From NCBI RefSeq assembly GCF_014650875.1, contig NZ_BMVU01000003.1, positions 1-64,000 of the forward strand: 64,000 bases of DNA, in the 5' to 3' direction. Each line of letters starts with the position of its first letter. Within the stretch, counting starts at the first letter, position 1. Origin of the DNA: Streptomyces minutiscleroticus. GTDB taxonomy: Bacteria; Actinomycetota; Actinomycetes; Streptomycetales; Streptomycetaceae. The notes beneath the pieces are model-generated. The model did no database searches. It saw only the letters and a program-made list of their open reading frames with translations, and was not told where the DNA came from. Made by a program: the position numbers and the translations under genes. This document shows positions 32,108 to 41,668 of the stretch, piece after piece.

Positions 32108-32899
32108 GTGCACACATCTCACGACCTCCGCCGGGCGGAGGCGGTACGGCTGGACGCCGTGACGAAGACCTACGGCCGGGGGGACGGCCAGGTGGCCGCC
32201 CTCCGCGGGCTCACCATGAGCTTCGCCGACGCCACCTTCACCGCCGTCATGGGCCCGTCCGGGTCGGGCAAGAGCACCTTCCTGCACTGCGCGGCGGGAC
32301 TGGTCCAGCCCACCTCCGGCACCGTCACCGTCGGCGGCCAGGACCTCTCCGGCCTGGACGACACACAGTTGACCAAGTTGCGCCGGGACCGGATCGGCTT
32401 CATCTTCCAGTCCTTCAACCTGCTGCCCGCGCTGACGGTGATGCAGAACATCACGCTGCCGCTGCAACTGGCGGGGCAGCGGCCCGACAAGGCGCTGATC
32501 CGCAACGTGGTGCAACGGGTCGGCCTGTCCGAGCGGCTCGGCCACCTGCCGTCCCAGCTCTCCGGCGGCCAGCAGCAGCGCGTCGCCATCGCCCGCGCCC
32601 TGGTGACCCGTCCCGCCGTCGTCTTCGCCGACGAGCCCACCGGCGCCCTGGACACCCGCACCGCCTCCGCCGTCCTCGCCCTGCTGCGCGAGTCGGTCGA
32701 CACGGCCCGCCAGACGCTGGTCATGGTCACCCACGACCCGGTCGCCGCCTCCTACGCCGACCGCGTGGTCTTCCTCGCCGACGGCGCCTTCGCCGGCGAG
32801 CTGCACCGGCCCACGGCCGACGCCGTCGCCGCCCGTATGACGCGGCTCGGCGCCTGGCAGGACGAGACCGCTCCGCTGGCCGCGGGAGGGCTGCACTGA
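32108..32899 (+). CDS. ABC transporter ATP-binding protein (MacB/LolD type)
   Basis: 263 residues, GTG start. Walker [11 protein letters not shown]-loop [10 protein letters not shown], signature LSGGQQQR, Walker [13 protein letters not shown] and the H-loop THD are all intact. The sequence type is that of ATPases working with FtsX-domain permeases. Its stop overlaps the ATG of the permease (TGATG), so the two are translationally coupled and surely form one transporter. Placed beside the PKS genes and followed by a two-component system, it probably exports or gives protection from the product; the substrate is inferred only from context. Confidence 0.93.
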   Translation: MHTSHDLRRAEAVRLDAVTKTYGRGDGQVAALRGLTMSFADATFTAVMGPSGSGKSTFLHCAAGLVQPTSGTVTVGGQDLSGLDDTQLTKLRRDRIGFIFQSFNLLPALTVMQNITLPLQLAGQRPDKALIRNVVQRVGLSERLGHLPSQLSGGQQQRVAIARALVTRPAVVFADEPTGALDTRTASAVLALLRESVDTARQTLVMVTHDPVAASYADRVVFLADGAFAGELHRPTADAVAARMTRLGAWQDETAPLAAGGLH

Positions 32900-35397
32900 T
32901 GTGGCGCCTTGCACTGCGCACCCTGAAGTTCCGCAGGACGAGTTTCGTCGCGACCTTCCTCGCCATGTTCCTCGGCGCGGCGATCGTGATCGGCTGCGGC
33001 GGTCTGATGGAGACCGGTGTCCGCATGGCGGCCGAACCCCAGCGCCTGCGGGAGGCCCCGGTCGTCGTCACCGGCGAGCAGACCCGGGACGGGACCGCCC
33101 TGACGGAGCGCAACCGCATCGACGCCGCCCTGGTCGGCGAGGTGGCCTCGGTCCGGGGCGTCGGGAAGGCCGTCGGCGACGTGTCCTTCCCGGCCACCGT
33201 CCTCAAGGACGGGAAGCCGGTGACCGGTGAGTCTGACTCCCACGGCCACGGCTGGGCGAGCGCCCGGCTCACCCCCTACACTCTCGCCGCCGGTGGATCC
33301 CCCGCCGCCGGCGGCGAGATCGTCCTCGACGCGGACCTCGCCGAGCGCGCCGGGGCCCGCCCGGGCTCCTCGGTCGACGTCGTCGTCCAGGGCGTCACCC
33401 GGCAGTTCCGGGTCAGCGGCGTCGCCGAGCCGGGCGGCGGCCGCGACCCCGGCGCCGCGGTGTTCTTCACCGACGACGAGGCGCGCGACCTGGCCGGCGG
33501 CCGCATCGACTCCATCGGCGTGCTGCCCGCCCCCGGCGCGGACACCGCCGCCGTGGCCGAGGCCGTCCGCTCCGCGGTCGGCGACCGGGCCGAGGTGCTC
33601 ACCGGCGAGCGGCGGGGCCTGGCGGAACTGCCCGGCACCCTCGCCGGCCAGCGCACGGTCGTCATCCTCGCAGCGGTCTTCGGCTCGGCGGTGGTGCTGA
33701 TCGTGATGTTCGGCGTGGCCTCCACCCTCGGTCTGTCGCTCCAGCAGCGCGCCCGGGAGATGGCCCTGCTGCGCGCGGTGGGCTCCACCCCCCGGCAGCT
33801 GCGCCGCATGATCCTGACCGAGACGGCCTTCCTGTCCGTCGCCTCCGTCCTGCTGTCCCTGCCGCTCGGCTACGCCATCGGCCGGCTGCTGTTCTCCGTG
33901 CTGACCGGGAGCGGCGTCGTGTCGTCGGCGGTCGTCTACCACGCCGGCTGGGTCCCGATGGCCGTCGGGGCGGTGGTCACCGTACTGGCCGCGGCCGGCG
34001 CCACCCGCTTCGCCGGCCGGCGGGCCGCCCGCACCGAACCGGTCGCCGCGCTGGCCGAGAGCACCGTGGGCACCCGCTGGTTCAGCGTGCCGCGCCTGCT
34101 GGTCGCGCTGTTCTTCCTCGCCAACGGCATCGGCCTGGCCGTCGCCACCGCCACCGTGATGGAGGACGGCCCGACCCTCGCCAGCACCGCCGGACCCGCC
34201 TCCGTGCTGTTCTGCATCGGCCTGGCGCTGCTCGCCCCCGGCATCACCAAGGCGATGGTGGCGCTCCTGAAGCTGCCGGTGCGCCTGCTCTCCGGGCTCT
34301 CCGGACAGCTCGCCCTGCGCAACGCCGCCACCGCCAACGTCCGCATGGCGGGCGCCGTCGCGCCGATCGTGCTGCTCATCGGCATCGCCACCGGCACCCT
34401 GTACATGCAGTCCACCGAGAACCACGTCTCGCGCAGCTCGTACGACCGCAACATCCTCGCCGACCACGTCCTGGACTCCACCACCGGCGGCTTCGCCCCC
34501 GGCGTCGTCGAGCGGGTCCGGGCCGTGCCCGGCGTGGCCGGGGCCTCCGAGTTCGTCACCAGCCGCGGCCTGGTGGACGGCGCCGACGTCGACCTGCGCG
34601 GCGTCTCCGCCGAGGGCGTGCGGCGCACCCTCGACCTGCGTACCGTCGCCGGGGACCTCACCGGTCTGCGCGGCGACACCGTGGCCCTGTCCGACAAGAA
34701 GGCCGAGGAGTACGGCGTGCGGGTCGGCGACCGGCTGCCGATGCACCTCGGCGACGGCACCGCCGTACGGCCGGAGGTCGTGGCCCTCTACGCCGACAAC
34801 CCCAAGCAGCAGTACCTGACGCTGCCCGCGGCGGCCCTCGCCCCGCACACCGTCGACGGACTGCCGCACCAGATCCTCGTCCGCTCCGAGTCCGGCGCCG
34901 CCGCCGCGGTCCAGGACCGGCTCGCCGAGCTGGCGGCCGGCGTACCGGGCACGGAAGTGGACGACAGCTCCTCGCTGGCCGGCCGGAACAACCAGATCCA
35001 GCAGATCCTGGTGTCCGCGAACTACACGATCGTCGCCATGATCGTGGGCTACGCCGCCATCACCGTCGTCAACACCCTGGTGTCGGTGACCAGGAAGCGG
35101 CAGTCGGAGTTCGGCCTGCAGCGGCTCACCGGCGCGACCCGCGCCCAGGTGCTCGGCATGCTGACCGCCGAGGGCGCGCTGATCGGCGTGGTCGCCACCG
35201 TCCTCGGCACGATCGCCTCGGCGACGACCATCGTCCCCTACAGCCTCGTCAAGAACGACTCGTACCTGCCCGCCGGTTCCCCCGGCATCTACCTCGCCAT
35301 CGTGGGCGGGTCGCTGCTGCTGGTCTTCGGCGCCACCCTGCTGCCCTCGTGGCGCGGCATGCGCAACCCCGCCGTCGACATGGTGAAGGCGGCATGA
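32899..35397 (+). CDS. ABC transporter permease, two FtsX domains
   Basis: 832 residues. An N-terminal membrane segment (FVATFLAMFLGAAIVIGCGG) is followed by a large extracytoplasmic region and an FtsX block near residues 250-370 (LQQRAREMALLRAVGSTPRQ). A second N-terminal-like segment near 470-500, another outside region and a second FtsX block (about 700-830, RKRQSEFGLQRLTGATRAQ) complete the long duplicated architecture of actinobacterial FtsX/MacB-like permeases. Partner of the ATPase just upstream. Such pairs either export antibiotics and lipids or sense envelope stress together with a two-component system; the next two genes encode such a system. Confidence 0.92.
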   Translation: MWRLALRTLKFRRTSFVATFLAMFLGAAIVIGCGGLMETGVRMAAEPQRLREAPVVVTGEQTRDGTALTERNRIDAALVGEVASVRGVGKAVGDVSFPATVLKDGKPVTGESDSHGHGWASARLTPYTLAAGGSPAAGGEIVLDADLAERAGARPGSSVDVVVQGVTRQFRVSGVAEPGGGRDPGAAVFFTDDEARDLAGGRIDSIGVLPAPGADTAAVAEAVRSAVGDRAEVLTGERRGLAELPGTLAGQRTVVILAAVFGSAVVLIVMFGVASTLGLSLQQRAREMALLRAVGSTPRQLRRMILTETAFLSVASVLLSLPLGYAIGRLLFSVLTGSGVVSSAVVYHAGWVPMAVGAVVTVLAAAGATRFAGRRAARTEPVAALAESTVGTRWFSVPRLLVALFFLANGIGLAVATATVMEDGPTLASTAGPASVLFCIGLALLAPGITKAMVALLKLPVRLLSGLSGQLALRNAATANVRMAGAVAPIVLLIGIATGTLYMQSTENHVSRSSYDRNILADHVLDSTTGGFAPGVVERVRAVPGVAGASEFVTSRGLVDGADVDLRGVSAEGVRRTLDLRTVAGDLTGLRGDTVALSDKKAEEYGVRVGDRLPMHLGDGTAVRPEVVALYADNPKQQYLTLPAAALAPHTVDGLPHQILVRSESGAAAAVQDRLAELAAGVPGTEVDDSSSLAGRNNQIQQILVSANYTIVAMIVGYAAITVVNTLVSVTRKRQSEFGLQRLTGATRAQVLGMLTAEGALIGVVATVLGTIASATTIVPYSLVKNDSYLPAGSPGIYLAIVGGSLLLVFGATLLPSWRGMRNPAVDMVKAA

Positions 35398-35410
35398 GCC
35401 ACTCCTGCGC

Positions 35411-35447
35411 CGGGCCGCCCCCGCCGTCCCCGGGCGGGGGCGGCCCG
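35411..35447 (+). terminator. Strong GC-rich hairpin between permease and sensor kinase
   Basis: Perfect 15-base arms (35411-35425 and 35433-35447) enclose a 7-base loop. No U-run follows, which is common for Streptomyces terminators. It may end or attenuate the exporter transcript before the kinase gene, which starts 37 bases later. Confidence 0.6.
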
Positions 35448-35483
35448 TCCGCCGTCGCCGTCCGGGGATGGGAGCATGACGGC

Positions 35484-36782
35484 ATGAACACCGTTCCGGC
35501 CGCCTTACGTCCCCGACTCCGCCGCGCCGCCGTGGACACGCTGGTCGGCACCGCGATCGCCGCCGGGGCCATGCTGTCCGTGGTCCTGTTCCTCACCACC
35601 ACGTACTTCGTGATCCTGTGCCTGATCGGCATCGGCTTCGTGGCGCTGCCCTACCTGACCACGGCGGTGCGCCGGCTGTGCGACCTCGCCCGGCGCGCCG
35701 CCGCCCGCTCCGGCGTCCCCGTGGAGCGGCCCTACCGGCCCGAACCGGAGGAGATCGAGAGGGACATCGTCGGCTGGATGCGCCGCTGCAAGTGGATCCT
35801 CGCCGACCCCGCGACCTGGCGGGACCTGCTGTGGCTGCTGCTCAACTCCGTCGTGGGCCTCGCCGGGTTCGCGCCGGCCGCCCTGCTGTACTACGCGGGG
35901 GAGGGGCTGGTCCTGGCCGGCGGCCTGTGGCGGCCCCTCGCGGAAGACGGCGAGGGACGCTGGTACGCCTCCGTCACCGTCGACAGCTGGCCGGCCGCGC
36001 TCGCCGCGGCCGCCCTGGCGCTCGTCGTACTGGCCGGCTGGGTCCTCCTGAGCCCGCCGGTGCTCAAGGGCTACGCCCACTTCGTCCGCTTCCTCCTGGG
36101 GCCGACCCGGCGGTCGGAGCTGGCCTCGCGGGTGCGGCACCTGTCCGAGACCCGCTCCGGCGCCCTCGACACCCAGGCCGCCGAACTGCGCCGCATCGAG
36201 CGCGACCTGCACGACGGCGCCCAGGCACGGCTCGTCGGCCTCGGCCTCCAACTCGGCGCGGTGGAGCGGAAGCTGGGCCCGGACGACGAGGAGGCGCGCC
36301 AGTTGCTGCGCGAGGCGCGCACCTCCTCCGTGCAGGCCCTGCGCGAACTGCGCGACCTGGTCCGCGGCATCCACCCGCCGGTCCTGGCCGAACGCGGCCT
36401 CGCCGACGCCCTGCGCGCCCTCGGCCTGGCCAGCCCGCTGCCCGTCACGGTGGTCGTGGACCTGCCCGGCAAGCTGCCCGACCCGGTGGAGTCGGCCGCC
36501 TACTTCTCGGTGTCGGAACTGCTCACCAACGCGCTCAAGCACGCCGACGCCGAACGCGTCGAGGTCGTCGCCCACTACGCCGACGGCGCCCTGCGCGCCC
36601 GGGTCACCGACGACGGGCGCGGCGGCGCACGGGCGTCGGCCGGGAGCGGGCTGGAGGGCATCCGGCGGCGGCTGGCATCCTTTGACGGCGTCCTGGAGAT
36701 CGACAGTCCCCCGGGCGGCCCGACCGTGATCACAATGGAGTTGCCGTGCGCGTTGTCCTCGCCGAAGACCTCTTCCTCCTGA
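35484..36782 (+). CDS. Sensor histidine kinase (HisKA_3/NarL class)
   Basis: 432 residues. The N-terminal half has about four hydrophobic membrane segments and a conserved cytoplasmic loop, the usual actinobacterial sensor layout. The dimerisation helix carries His243 in ERDLHDGAQARL; the ATPase domain shows ELLTNALKHA (N box) and VTDDGRGG (G1). The ATG was chosen because GGAG stands 9 bases upstream. Residue 8 is a TTA leucine codon (35505-35507), so synthesis should depend on the bldA tRNA. The 3' end overlaps the response regulator by 37 bases, so the pair is co-translated. The signal is not known; the neighbouring exporter suggests the product or cell-envelope damage. Confidence 0.92.
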   Translation: MNTVPAALRPRLRRAAVDTLVGTAIAAGAMLSVVLFLTTTYFVILCLIGIGFVALPYLTTAVRRLCDLARRAAARSGVPVERPYRPEPEEIERDIVGWMRRCKWILADPATWRDLLWLLLNSVVGLAGFAPAALLYYAGEGLVLAGGLWRPLAEDGEGRWYASVTVDSWPAALAAAALALVVLAGWVLLSPPVLKGYAHFVRFLLGPTRRSELASRVRHLSETRSGALDTQAAELRRIERDLHDGAQARLVGLGLQLGAVERKLGPDDEEARQLLREARTSSVQALRELRDLVRGIHPPVLAERGLADALRALGLASPLPVTVVVDLPGKLPDPVESAAYFSVSELLTNALKHADAERVEVVAHYADGALRARVTDDGRGGARASAGSGLEGIRRRLASFDGVLEIDSPPGGPTVITMELPCALSSPKTSSS

Positions 36783-37390
36783 GGCAGGGAATCATCCAGC
36801 TGCTGGAGGCATACGAGTTCGAGGTGGTCGCCGCCGTCGACAACGGCACGGATCTCGCCGCCGCGATCGAGGAGCACCGGCCCGACGTGGCCGTGGTGGA
36901 CGTGCGGTTACCGCCCACCTTCACCACCGAGGGCCTCCAGGCCGCGCTCGGCGCCCGCCGCAAGCGGCCCGGCCTGCCCATCCTCGTCCTCTCCCAGCAC
37001 GTGGAGCAGATGTACGCCCGCGAGCTGCTGGCCGACGGCACCGGCGGCATCGGCTATCTGCTCAAGGACAGCGTCCTGGACGACGAGCAGTTCATCGACG
37101 CGGTGCGCCGGGTCGCGGCGGGCGGCACGGCCATGGATCCCGCCGTCGTCGCCCAGTTGATGACCAGTCACTCCCGTGACGAGCCGCTGGCCGCGCTCAC
37201 CGCGCGCGAGCGCGAGGTGCTGGAGCTCATGGCGGAGGGCTGCTCCAACACCGCGATCGCGCAGCGGCTCACCGTCACCGAGGGGGCGGCGGCGAAGCAC
37301 ATCTCCAACATCTTCACCAAGCTGATGCTGCCGCCGTCGAGCGACAGCAACCGCCGTGTGCTGGCGGTGCTGGCCTACCTCAACGCCTGA
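36746..37390 (+). CDS. Response regulator, NarL/LuxR family
   Basis: 214 residues, GTG start. The receiver has Asp52 (VVDVR) as phosphate acceptor, acidic pocket ED at 7-8, and Lys in YLLKD. The C-terminal LuxR-type helix-turn-helix reads LTAREREVLELMAEG followed by NTAIAQRL. Leu55 is encoded by TTA (36908-36910), three residues after the phosphorylation site, so kinase and regulator both carry the rare codon. It overlaps the kinase gene. It likely controls the exporter or PKS promoters; targets cannot be read from sequence. Confidence 0.93.
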   Translation: MRVVLAEDLFLLRQGIIQLLEAYEFEVVAAVDNGTDLAAAIEEHRPDVAVVDVRLPPTFTTEGLQAALGARRKRPGLPILVLSQHVEQMYARELLADGTGGIGYLLKDSVLDDEQFIDAVRRVAAGGTAMDPAVVAQLMTSHSRDEPLAALTAREREVLELMAEGCSNTAIAQRLTVTEGAAAKHISNIFTKLMLPPSSDSNRRVLAVLAYLNA

Positions 37391-37565
37391 GCCCGCAGCG
37401 GACCGCGGGGCCGCTGGACCGCTGGGCCGCGGTGGCGGCCACCGCCGGGGGCCGCGCAGGTGGGGCGGATAGGGGTGGCCGTCCGCTCCCGCGCACCGCA
37501 GACTGCTGGGGCACGTCCCGCGTCCGCGCGCGGGACCCCGCCGTCAGAGAGGGAACGCCCGTCCC

Positions 37566-38330
37566 ATGAGCACGCCCGCCGAGCACGACCGCCTCTGGAT
37601 CCGCCGCTACCACCCCCGTCCGGACGCGGCGATCAGGCTCGTGTGCCTGCCGCACGCGGGGGGCTCCGCGAGCTTCTACCACCCGGTGTCGGCGAACCTG
37701 CCCGCGTCGGTGGACGTGCTGGCCGTGCAGTACCCGGGGCGCCAGGACCGGCGCAACGAGCCGTGCGCCGCCACCATCGGGGAACTCGCCGACGCCGTCG
37801 TGCCGGTCCTGCTTCCGTACACGGACCTCCCCCTGGTCCTCTTCGGGCACAGCATGGGCGCGACCCTCGGCTTCGAGGTCGCCCGCCGGCTGGAGCGGGA
37901 CCACGGCGTCGTCCCGCACGCGCTGTTCGCGTCCGCCCGCAGGGCTCCCTCCTGCGCGCGCGACGAGACCGTCCACCTCCGCGACGACGACGGACTCGTG
38001 GCGGAGATGCGGGAGCTGAGCGGGACGGACGCGGCGATCCTCGACGACGTCGAGCTGATCCGCATGGCCCTGCCGGCGATCCGCGCCGACTACCGCGCCG
38101 CCGAGACCTACGTCTACGAGCCGGGCCCCGCGCTGAGCTGCCCCGTGTGGAGCCTCGTCGGCGACGCCGACCCCAAGGTCACCCTCGACGAGGCGCGGGC
38201 CTGGTCGCGGCACACGGACGCCGCCTTCGAGTTCCGCGTCTTCAAGGGCGGCCACTTCTACCTCACGTCCCATCAGGACGAGATCCTCGGCCTGCTCGCC
38301 GCCCAGGCGCCGGCGCGGAGCCCTCGCTGA
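37566..38330 (+). CDS. Type II thioesterase
   Basis: 254 residues, alpha/beta hydrolase of the GrsT/RifR type. Catalytic triad: Ser96 in GHSMG, Asp200 in GDADP and His230 in GGHFYL. The oxyanion segment LPHAGGSASFY is typical. Such stand-alone thioesterases remove wrong or stalled acyl groups from PKS carrier proteins, a repair role complementary to the TE domain of the terminal module. GAGGGAACG before the ATG is the ribosome site. Its place 6 kb after the PKS genes supports membership in the polyketide cluster. Confidence 0.93.
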   Translation: MSTPAEHDRLWIRRYHPRPDAAIRLVCLPHAGGSASFYHPVSANLPASVDVLAVQYPGRQDRRNEPCAATIGELADAVVPVLLPYTDLPLVLFGHSMGATLGFEVARRLERDHGVVPHALFASARRAPSCARDETVHLRDDDGLVAEMRELSGTDAAILDDVELIRMALPAIRADYRAAETYVYEPGPALSCPVWSLVGDADPKVTLDEARAWSRHTDAAFEFRVFKGGHFYLTSHQDEILGLLAAQAPARSPR

Positions 38331-38355
38331 GACCGGACCGGCCCGCCGGGGCGGG

Positions 38356-40449
38356 TCAGGAGCCGGGCGGGACGAGGGCTTCGGCGATGCCGGTGTCGGG
38401 GTCGGTGTCGTGCCCGGCGGCGAAGGCGGCCCGGTAGACCTCGTCCCCGAGGAGGCCGCGAGCCCGCTCCTCGCACGCGGTGCGGGCGGCGACGAGTTCG
38501 GGCGAGCCCATCCGGGGGGAGCCGAGGGCGTGCCAGATCTGCTCGGCGAGGCCGAGGAGGCGGGCGGCCGGTTCCGCGCGCCCGGCGGCGAGGGTCGCGG
38601 AGGCGAGCACGTCGACGGCCAGGGCGATGCCGAGGCTGTCGTGCAGGCGGCGTTTGCCGTCGAGGGCGGTACGGGCACGGGCCGCGGCCTCCTCGGCCCG
38701 CCCCAGTCCCAGCGCGGCGAGGGCGTGCACGTAGTCGCCGTAGGCGCGGGCCCAGGTCTCGCCGTGCCGGGCGCACTCGGCGCCCAGCTCCTCGGTGACG
38801 GCCAGGGCGTCGGCGTACTCCCCGAGGTGCACGTGGACGAAGGCCCGGGCGATCCGCACCGGGAACCACTCCGCGGCGTACCGCCCGGGGCCGGGCCGGG
38901 CGCGCGGCACCGCGTCCAGCACCGCGGCGGCCTGGTGCTGCCGGCCGAGCATCGTCAGACCGCAGCCCTCCAGGAACGCCGCGGCGAACACGGCGGTCCC
39001 GTCGGCCTCCTCGGCCACGGCCTCCCGGAAGACGCCGGCGAGGCGCAGGCCGGTCTCCGCCTCGCCCAGCACGATGGCGGCGCGGCCGCAGGCCCACAGG
39101 GCCCTGGACCAGACCGGTCCGGGAAAGTCGGCCAGGGCCAGGGACCGGTCCAGATAGCGCCGCCCCTCCTTGGCGAAGCCGCAGGCGGACCAGAGGAACC
39201 ACAGGGCCCCGCCCAGCTCCAGCGCGCCGTGCCCGTCCTCCTCGGCGAGGCAGAAGTCGAGCGCGGCGCGCAGGTTGGCGTGCTCGGTGACCGTGCGGTC
39301 GTACCAGGCGGTCTGCTCGGGTCCGATCCAGGCGGCGTCGGCGGCCTCGGCCAGGCGCAGGTAGTGGTCGCGGTGGCGGCGGCGCACCACGGACTCCTCG
39401 CCGAGGCCGTGCAGCCAGTGCGCGCCGTACTCGCGGACGGTGTCCAGCATCCGGTACCGCTCCCCGGCCCCGGTGGGCGTCCACTCCACGATCGAGTCCC
39501 GCACCAGCGCGGCCAGGAGCCGGGGGACCTCCCGGGCGGGCAGGTGTTCGTCGGCCAGCACCCGGCCCGCCGCGTCGGCGTCGAAGCTCCCGGCGAACAC
39601 CGACAGCCTGGCCCAGGCCAGCCGCTCGGCGGGGGTGCACAGCTGGTGGCTCCAGCCGATCGCGGTGCGCAGCGCCTGGTGCCAGGGCGGGTCGGCGTCG
39701 TAGTCCTCGTCCTCGGTGTCGCCGAGGACCGCGTAGCGGTCGGCCAGGCGCCGGTTCAGCTCGGCCACCGGCAGGTCGTGCAGCCGCGCCGCGGCCAGCT
39801 CCAGGGCGAGGGGCAGCCCCTCCAGACGGCGGCACAGCCGTACGGCCTCGGTCCGTTCGGCCGGGGTGCGGGGGAAGCCGGGCACGGCCGCGTCCGCCCG
39901 GTCGGCCAGCAGCGCGAGCGCGTCGTCGGCCCCGGCCGCCGCGCCGTCGGCGGGGACCGGCAGCGGGTCCAGGCACAGGACCTCCTCGGCGGGCAGGCCG
40001 AGCGGGCGGCGGCCGGTGGCCAGGATGTGCAGGCCGGGCGCGGCGGCCAGGAGCGCGGTCGCCGTCTCCCGGCACTCCCCGACGAGGTGCTCGCAGGTGT
40101 CCCACACCAGCAGCGTCCGCCGTCCGGCGAGGTACTCGGCCACCACCTCCAGCATGGGCCGGGTGCTCTGGTCGGCCAGCGGCAGCACCTCGGCGATCGT
40201 GTACGCCGGCGCCTCCCGCTCCGGGGGCAGCGGGGACAGCTCCACCCACCACGCCCCGTCCGCGAACCCCGGCCGCAGCTCGTCCGCGGCCCGCCGGGCC
40301 AGCCGGGTCTTGCCGACCCCGCCCACCCCGGTCACCGTCACCAGCCGGGACCGCGCGCACAGCCGGGCCACCTCGTCCAGCTCCGCCCGCCGTCCGACCA
40401 GGCGGCCCCTCTCCGCCGGCAGCCGGCCCACCTGTCGCTCCGCCGCCAT
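38356..40449 (-). CDS. AfsR-like NB-ARC/TPR ATPase without DNA-binding domain
   Basis: 697 residues. The N-terminal third is a P-loop ATPase (Walker A GVGGVGKT near residue 35; TLLVWDTCEHL as Walker B), as in AfsR/LAL regulators. The rest is Ala/Leu-rich helical repeat sequence of TPR type. Neither an N-terminal SARP (OmpR-like plus BTAD) nor a C-terminal LuxR helix-turn-helix is present, so it cannot act as a classical DNA-binding activator alone. The ATG at 40449 was chosen because GGAAGGGGGG lies about 10 bases upstream; longer reading to 40611 is possible but unlikely. It converges on the type II thioesterase gene and may mark the cluster boundary. Confidence 0.85.
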   Translation of the reverse strand: MAAERQVGRLPAERGRLVGRRAELDEVARLCARSRLVTVTGVGGVGKTRLARRAADELRPGFADGAWWVELSPLPPEREAPAYTIAEVLPLADQSTRPMLEVVAEYLAGRRTLLVWDTCEHLVGECRETATALLAAAPGLHILATGRRPLGLPAEEVLCLDPLPVPADGAAAGADDALALLADRADAAVPGFPRTPAERTEAVRLCRRLEGLPLALELAAARLHDLPVAELNRRLADRYAVLGDTEDEDYDADPPWHQALRTAIGWSHQLCTPAERLAWARLSVFAGSFDADAAGRVLADEHLPAREVPRLLAALVRDSIVEWTPTGAGERYRMLDTVREYGAHWLHGLGEESVVRRRHRDHYLRLAEAADAAWIGPEQTAWYDRTVTEHANLRAALDFCLAEEDGHGALELGGALWFLWSACGFAKEGRRYLDRSLALADFPGPVWSRALWACGRAAIVLGEAETGLRLAGVFREAVAEEADGTAVFAAAFLEGCGLTMLGRQHQAAAVLDAVPRARPGPGRYAAEWFPVRIARAFVHVHLGEYADALAVTEELGAECARHGETWARAYGDYVHALAALGLGRAEEAAARARTALDGKRRLHDSLGIALAVDVLASATLAAGRAEPAARLLGLAEQIWHALGSPRMGSPELVAARTACEERARGLLGDEVYRAAFAAGHDTDPDTGIAEALVPPGS

Positions 40450-40639
40450 CGCGACCGCCCCCCTTCCCGGTCCTGAGCGGTCCTCGCTCACGGGTGACTC
40501 GGTGTTAGCAGAACACCGTGTGCACCCGCAGGACTTCGAAGGCTTCGCCCACGGCGCGCCACCGGAAGTGGAAGAGTGTGATCTCCCTGCCGTACGCGAC
40601 GGTGCCCTCACTCCGGGGCGTCCTCGCTCCGCAGTGTTC

Positions 40640-41668
40640 TCACTCGGGGCGGGCGGGGAGCGGAACGGTGGTGACAGCGTCCTGGCGTGCTCCGTCGCGG
40701 TGCTCCGGGCCGGTCCCGCTCCGCCGCTGCCGCCGGCGCCGTACGGGGCCGCCCGCCGGGACGGTGAGGACGGCCAGGCAGGCGACGACGAGCGCGATGC
40801 CCGCCCAGCCGGCGGCGGGCAGGCGCTCGCCGACGACGAGGACGGCGAGGACGGCCGCGACGGCCGATTCGAGCAGGGAGAGCGTGGTCGCGGTGCTGGC
40901 GGGCACGCGCGCCAGTCCCCAGCCGAACAGGACGTAGCCGGCGAACATCGGCACCAGCGCCATGTAGGCGCCGACGGCCAGGTTCGACCGGGAGTCGAGC
41001 AGCGGGGCCCCGGTGGCCAGGAGGACGGGCACGAGGAGCAGTCCGCCCAGGCCGAACACCGCGCCCATCGCCGCGCGGGAGGCGATCCCGCCGGTGATCA
41101 GCCGGTGGGCGGCCCAGGAGTAGAGGGCGTAGGCCATGGCGGCGACCAGGCCCAGTGCCACGCCGAGCACCGTGGCGCCCGCGGACGCCCGCTCCGGTCC
41201 GCCCGGGGCACCGCCGGCGTCGGCGGCGCACAGCAGGACGGTGCCCAGGAGGCCCAGCGCGGCGCCGAGCCGCCAGCGGCGGGTCAGCCGGTGCCCGTCC
41301 ACGACGCGTTCGACCACGGCGGAGACGAGCGGGGCCGCGCCGATCGTCACCACGGTCCCCACGGCCACCCCGGCCAGGTGCATCGAGCTGTAGAACGCCA
41401 GGGGGTAGGCCGCCACCGTGACCGAGCCGAGCAGCACGGTGCCGCGCCGCGCACGCAGCAGCGGGGCCTGCCGGACGATGCGGGGAGCGGCGAAAAGCGC
41501 CTGGAGCAGCCCGCCGAGCCCCATGGCGACGGCGCCGACCGCGAGCGGGCCGACGGCGGGGGCGAAGGTCGCCGCGGTGCCGGTGGTGCCCCACAGCGCG
41601 GACGCGGCGAGCACGCAGGACGATCCGACGGCCACGGAGCGGGAGCCGTGTCCCGCGGGCTGCCTCAC
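40640..41668 (-). CDS. EamA/DMT-family transporter
   Basis: 342 residues with about ten hydrophobic helices in two repeated halves, the drug/metabolite transporter layout (for example LAASALWGTTGTAATFAP early; LVPMFAGYVLFGWGLARVPA and LLESAVAAVLAVLVVGE late). These carry small metabolites or amino acids outward across the membrane. The GTG start overlaps the stop of the upstream tetR gene by 4 bases (GTGA), so the two are one operon and the regulator probably controls the transporter. Confidence 0.88.
   Translation of the reverse strand: MRQPAGHGSRSVAVGSSCVLAASALWGTTGTAATFAPAVGPLAVGAVAMGLGGLLQALFAAPRIVRQAPLLRARRGTVLLGSVTVAAYPLAFYSSMHLAGVAVGTVVTIGAAPLVSAVVERVVDGHRLTRRWRLGAALGLLGTVLLCAADAGGAPGGPERASAGATVLGVALGLVAAMAYALYSWAAHRLITGGIASRAAMGAVFGLGGLLLVPVLLATGAPLLDSRSNLAVGAYMALVPMFAGYVLFGWGLARVPASTATTLSLLESAVAAVLAVLVVGERLPAAGWAGIALVVACLAVLTVPAGGPVRRRRQRRSGTGPEHRDGARQDAVTTVPLPARPE

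Noticed and set aside
38341..38356. GC-rich inverted repeat after the type II thioesterase as a terminator
   Set aside because: The stem is only 5-6 bases with a tiny loop and no U-run, too weak to list.
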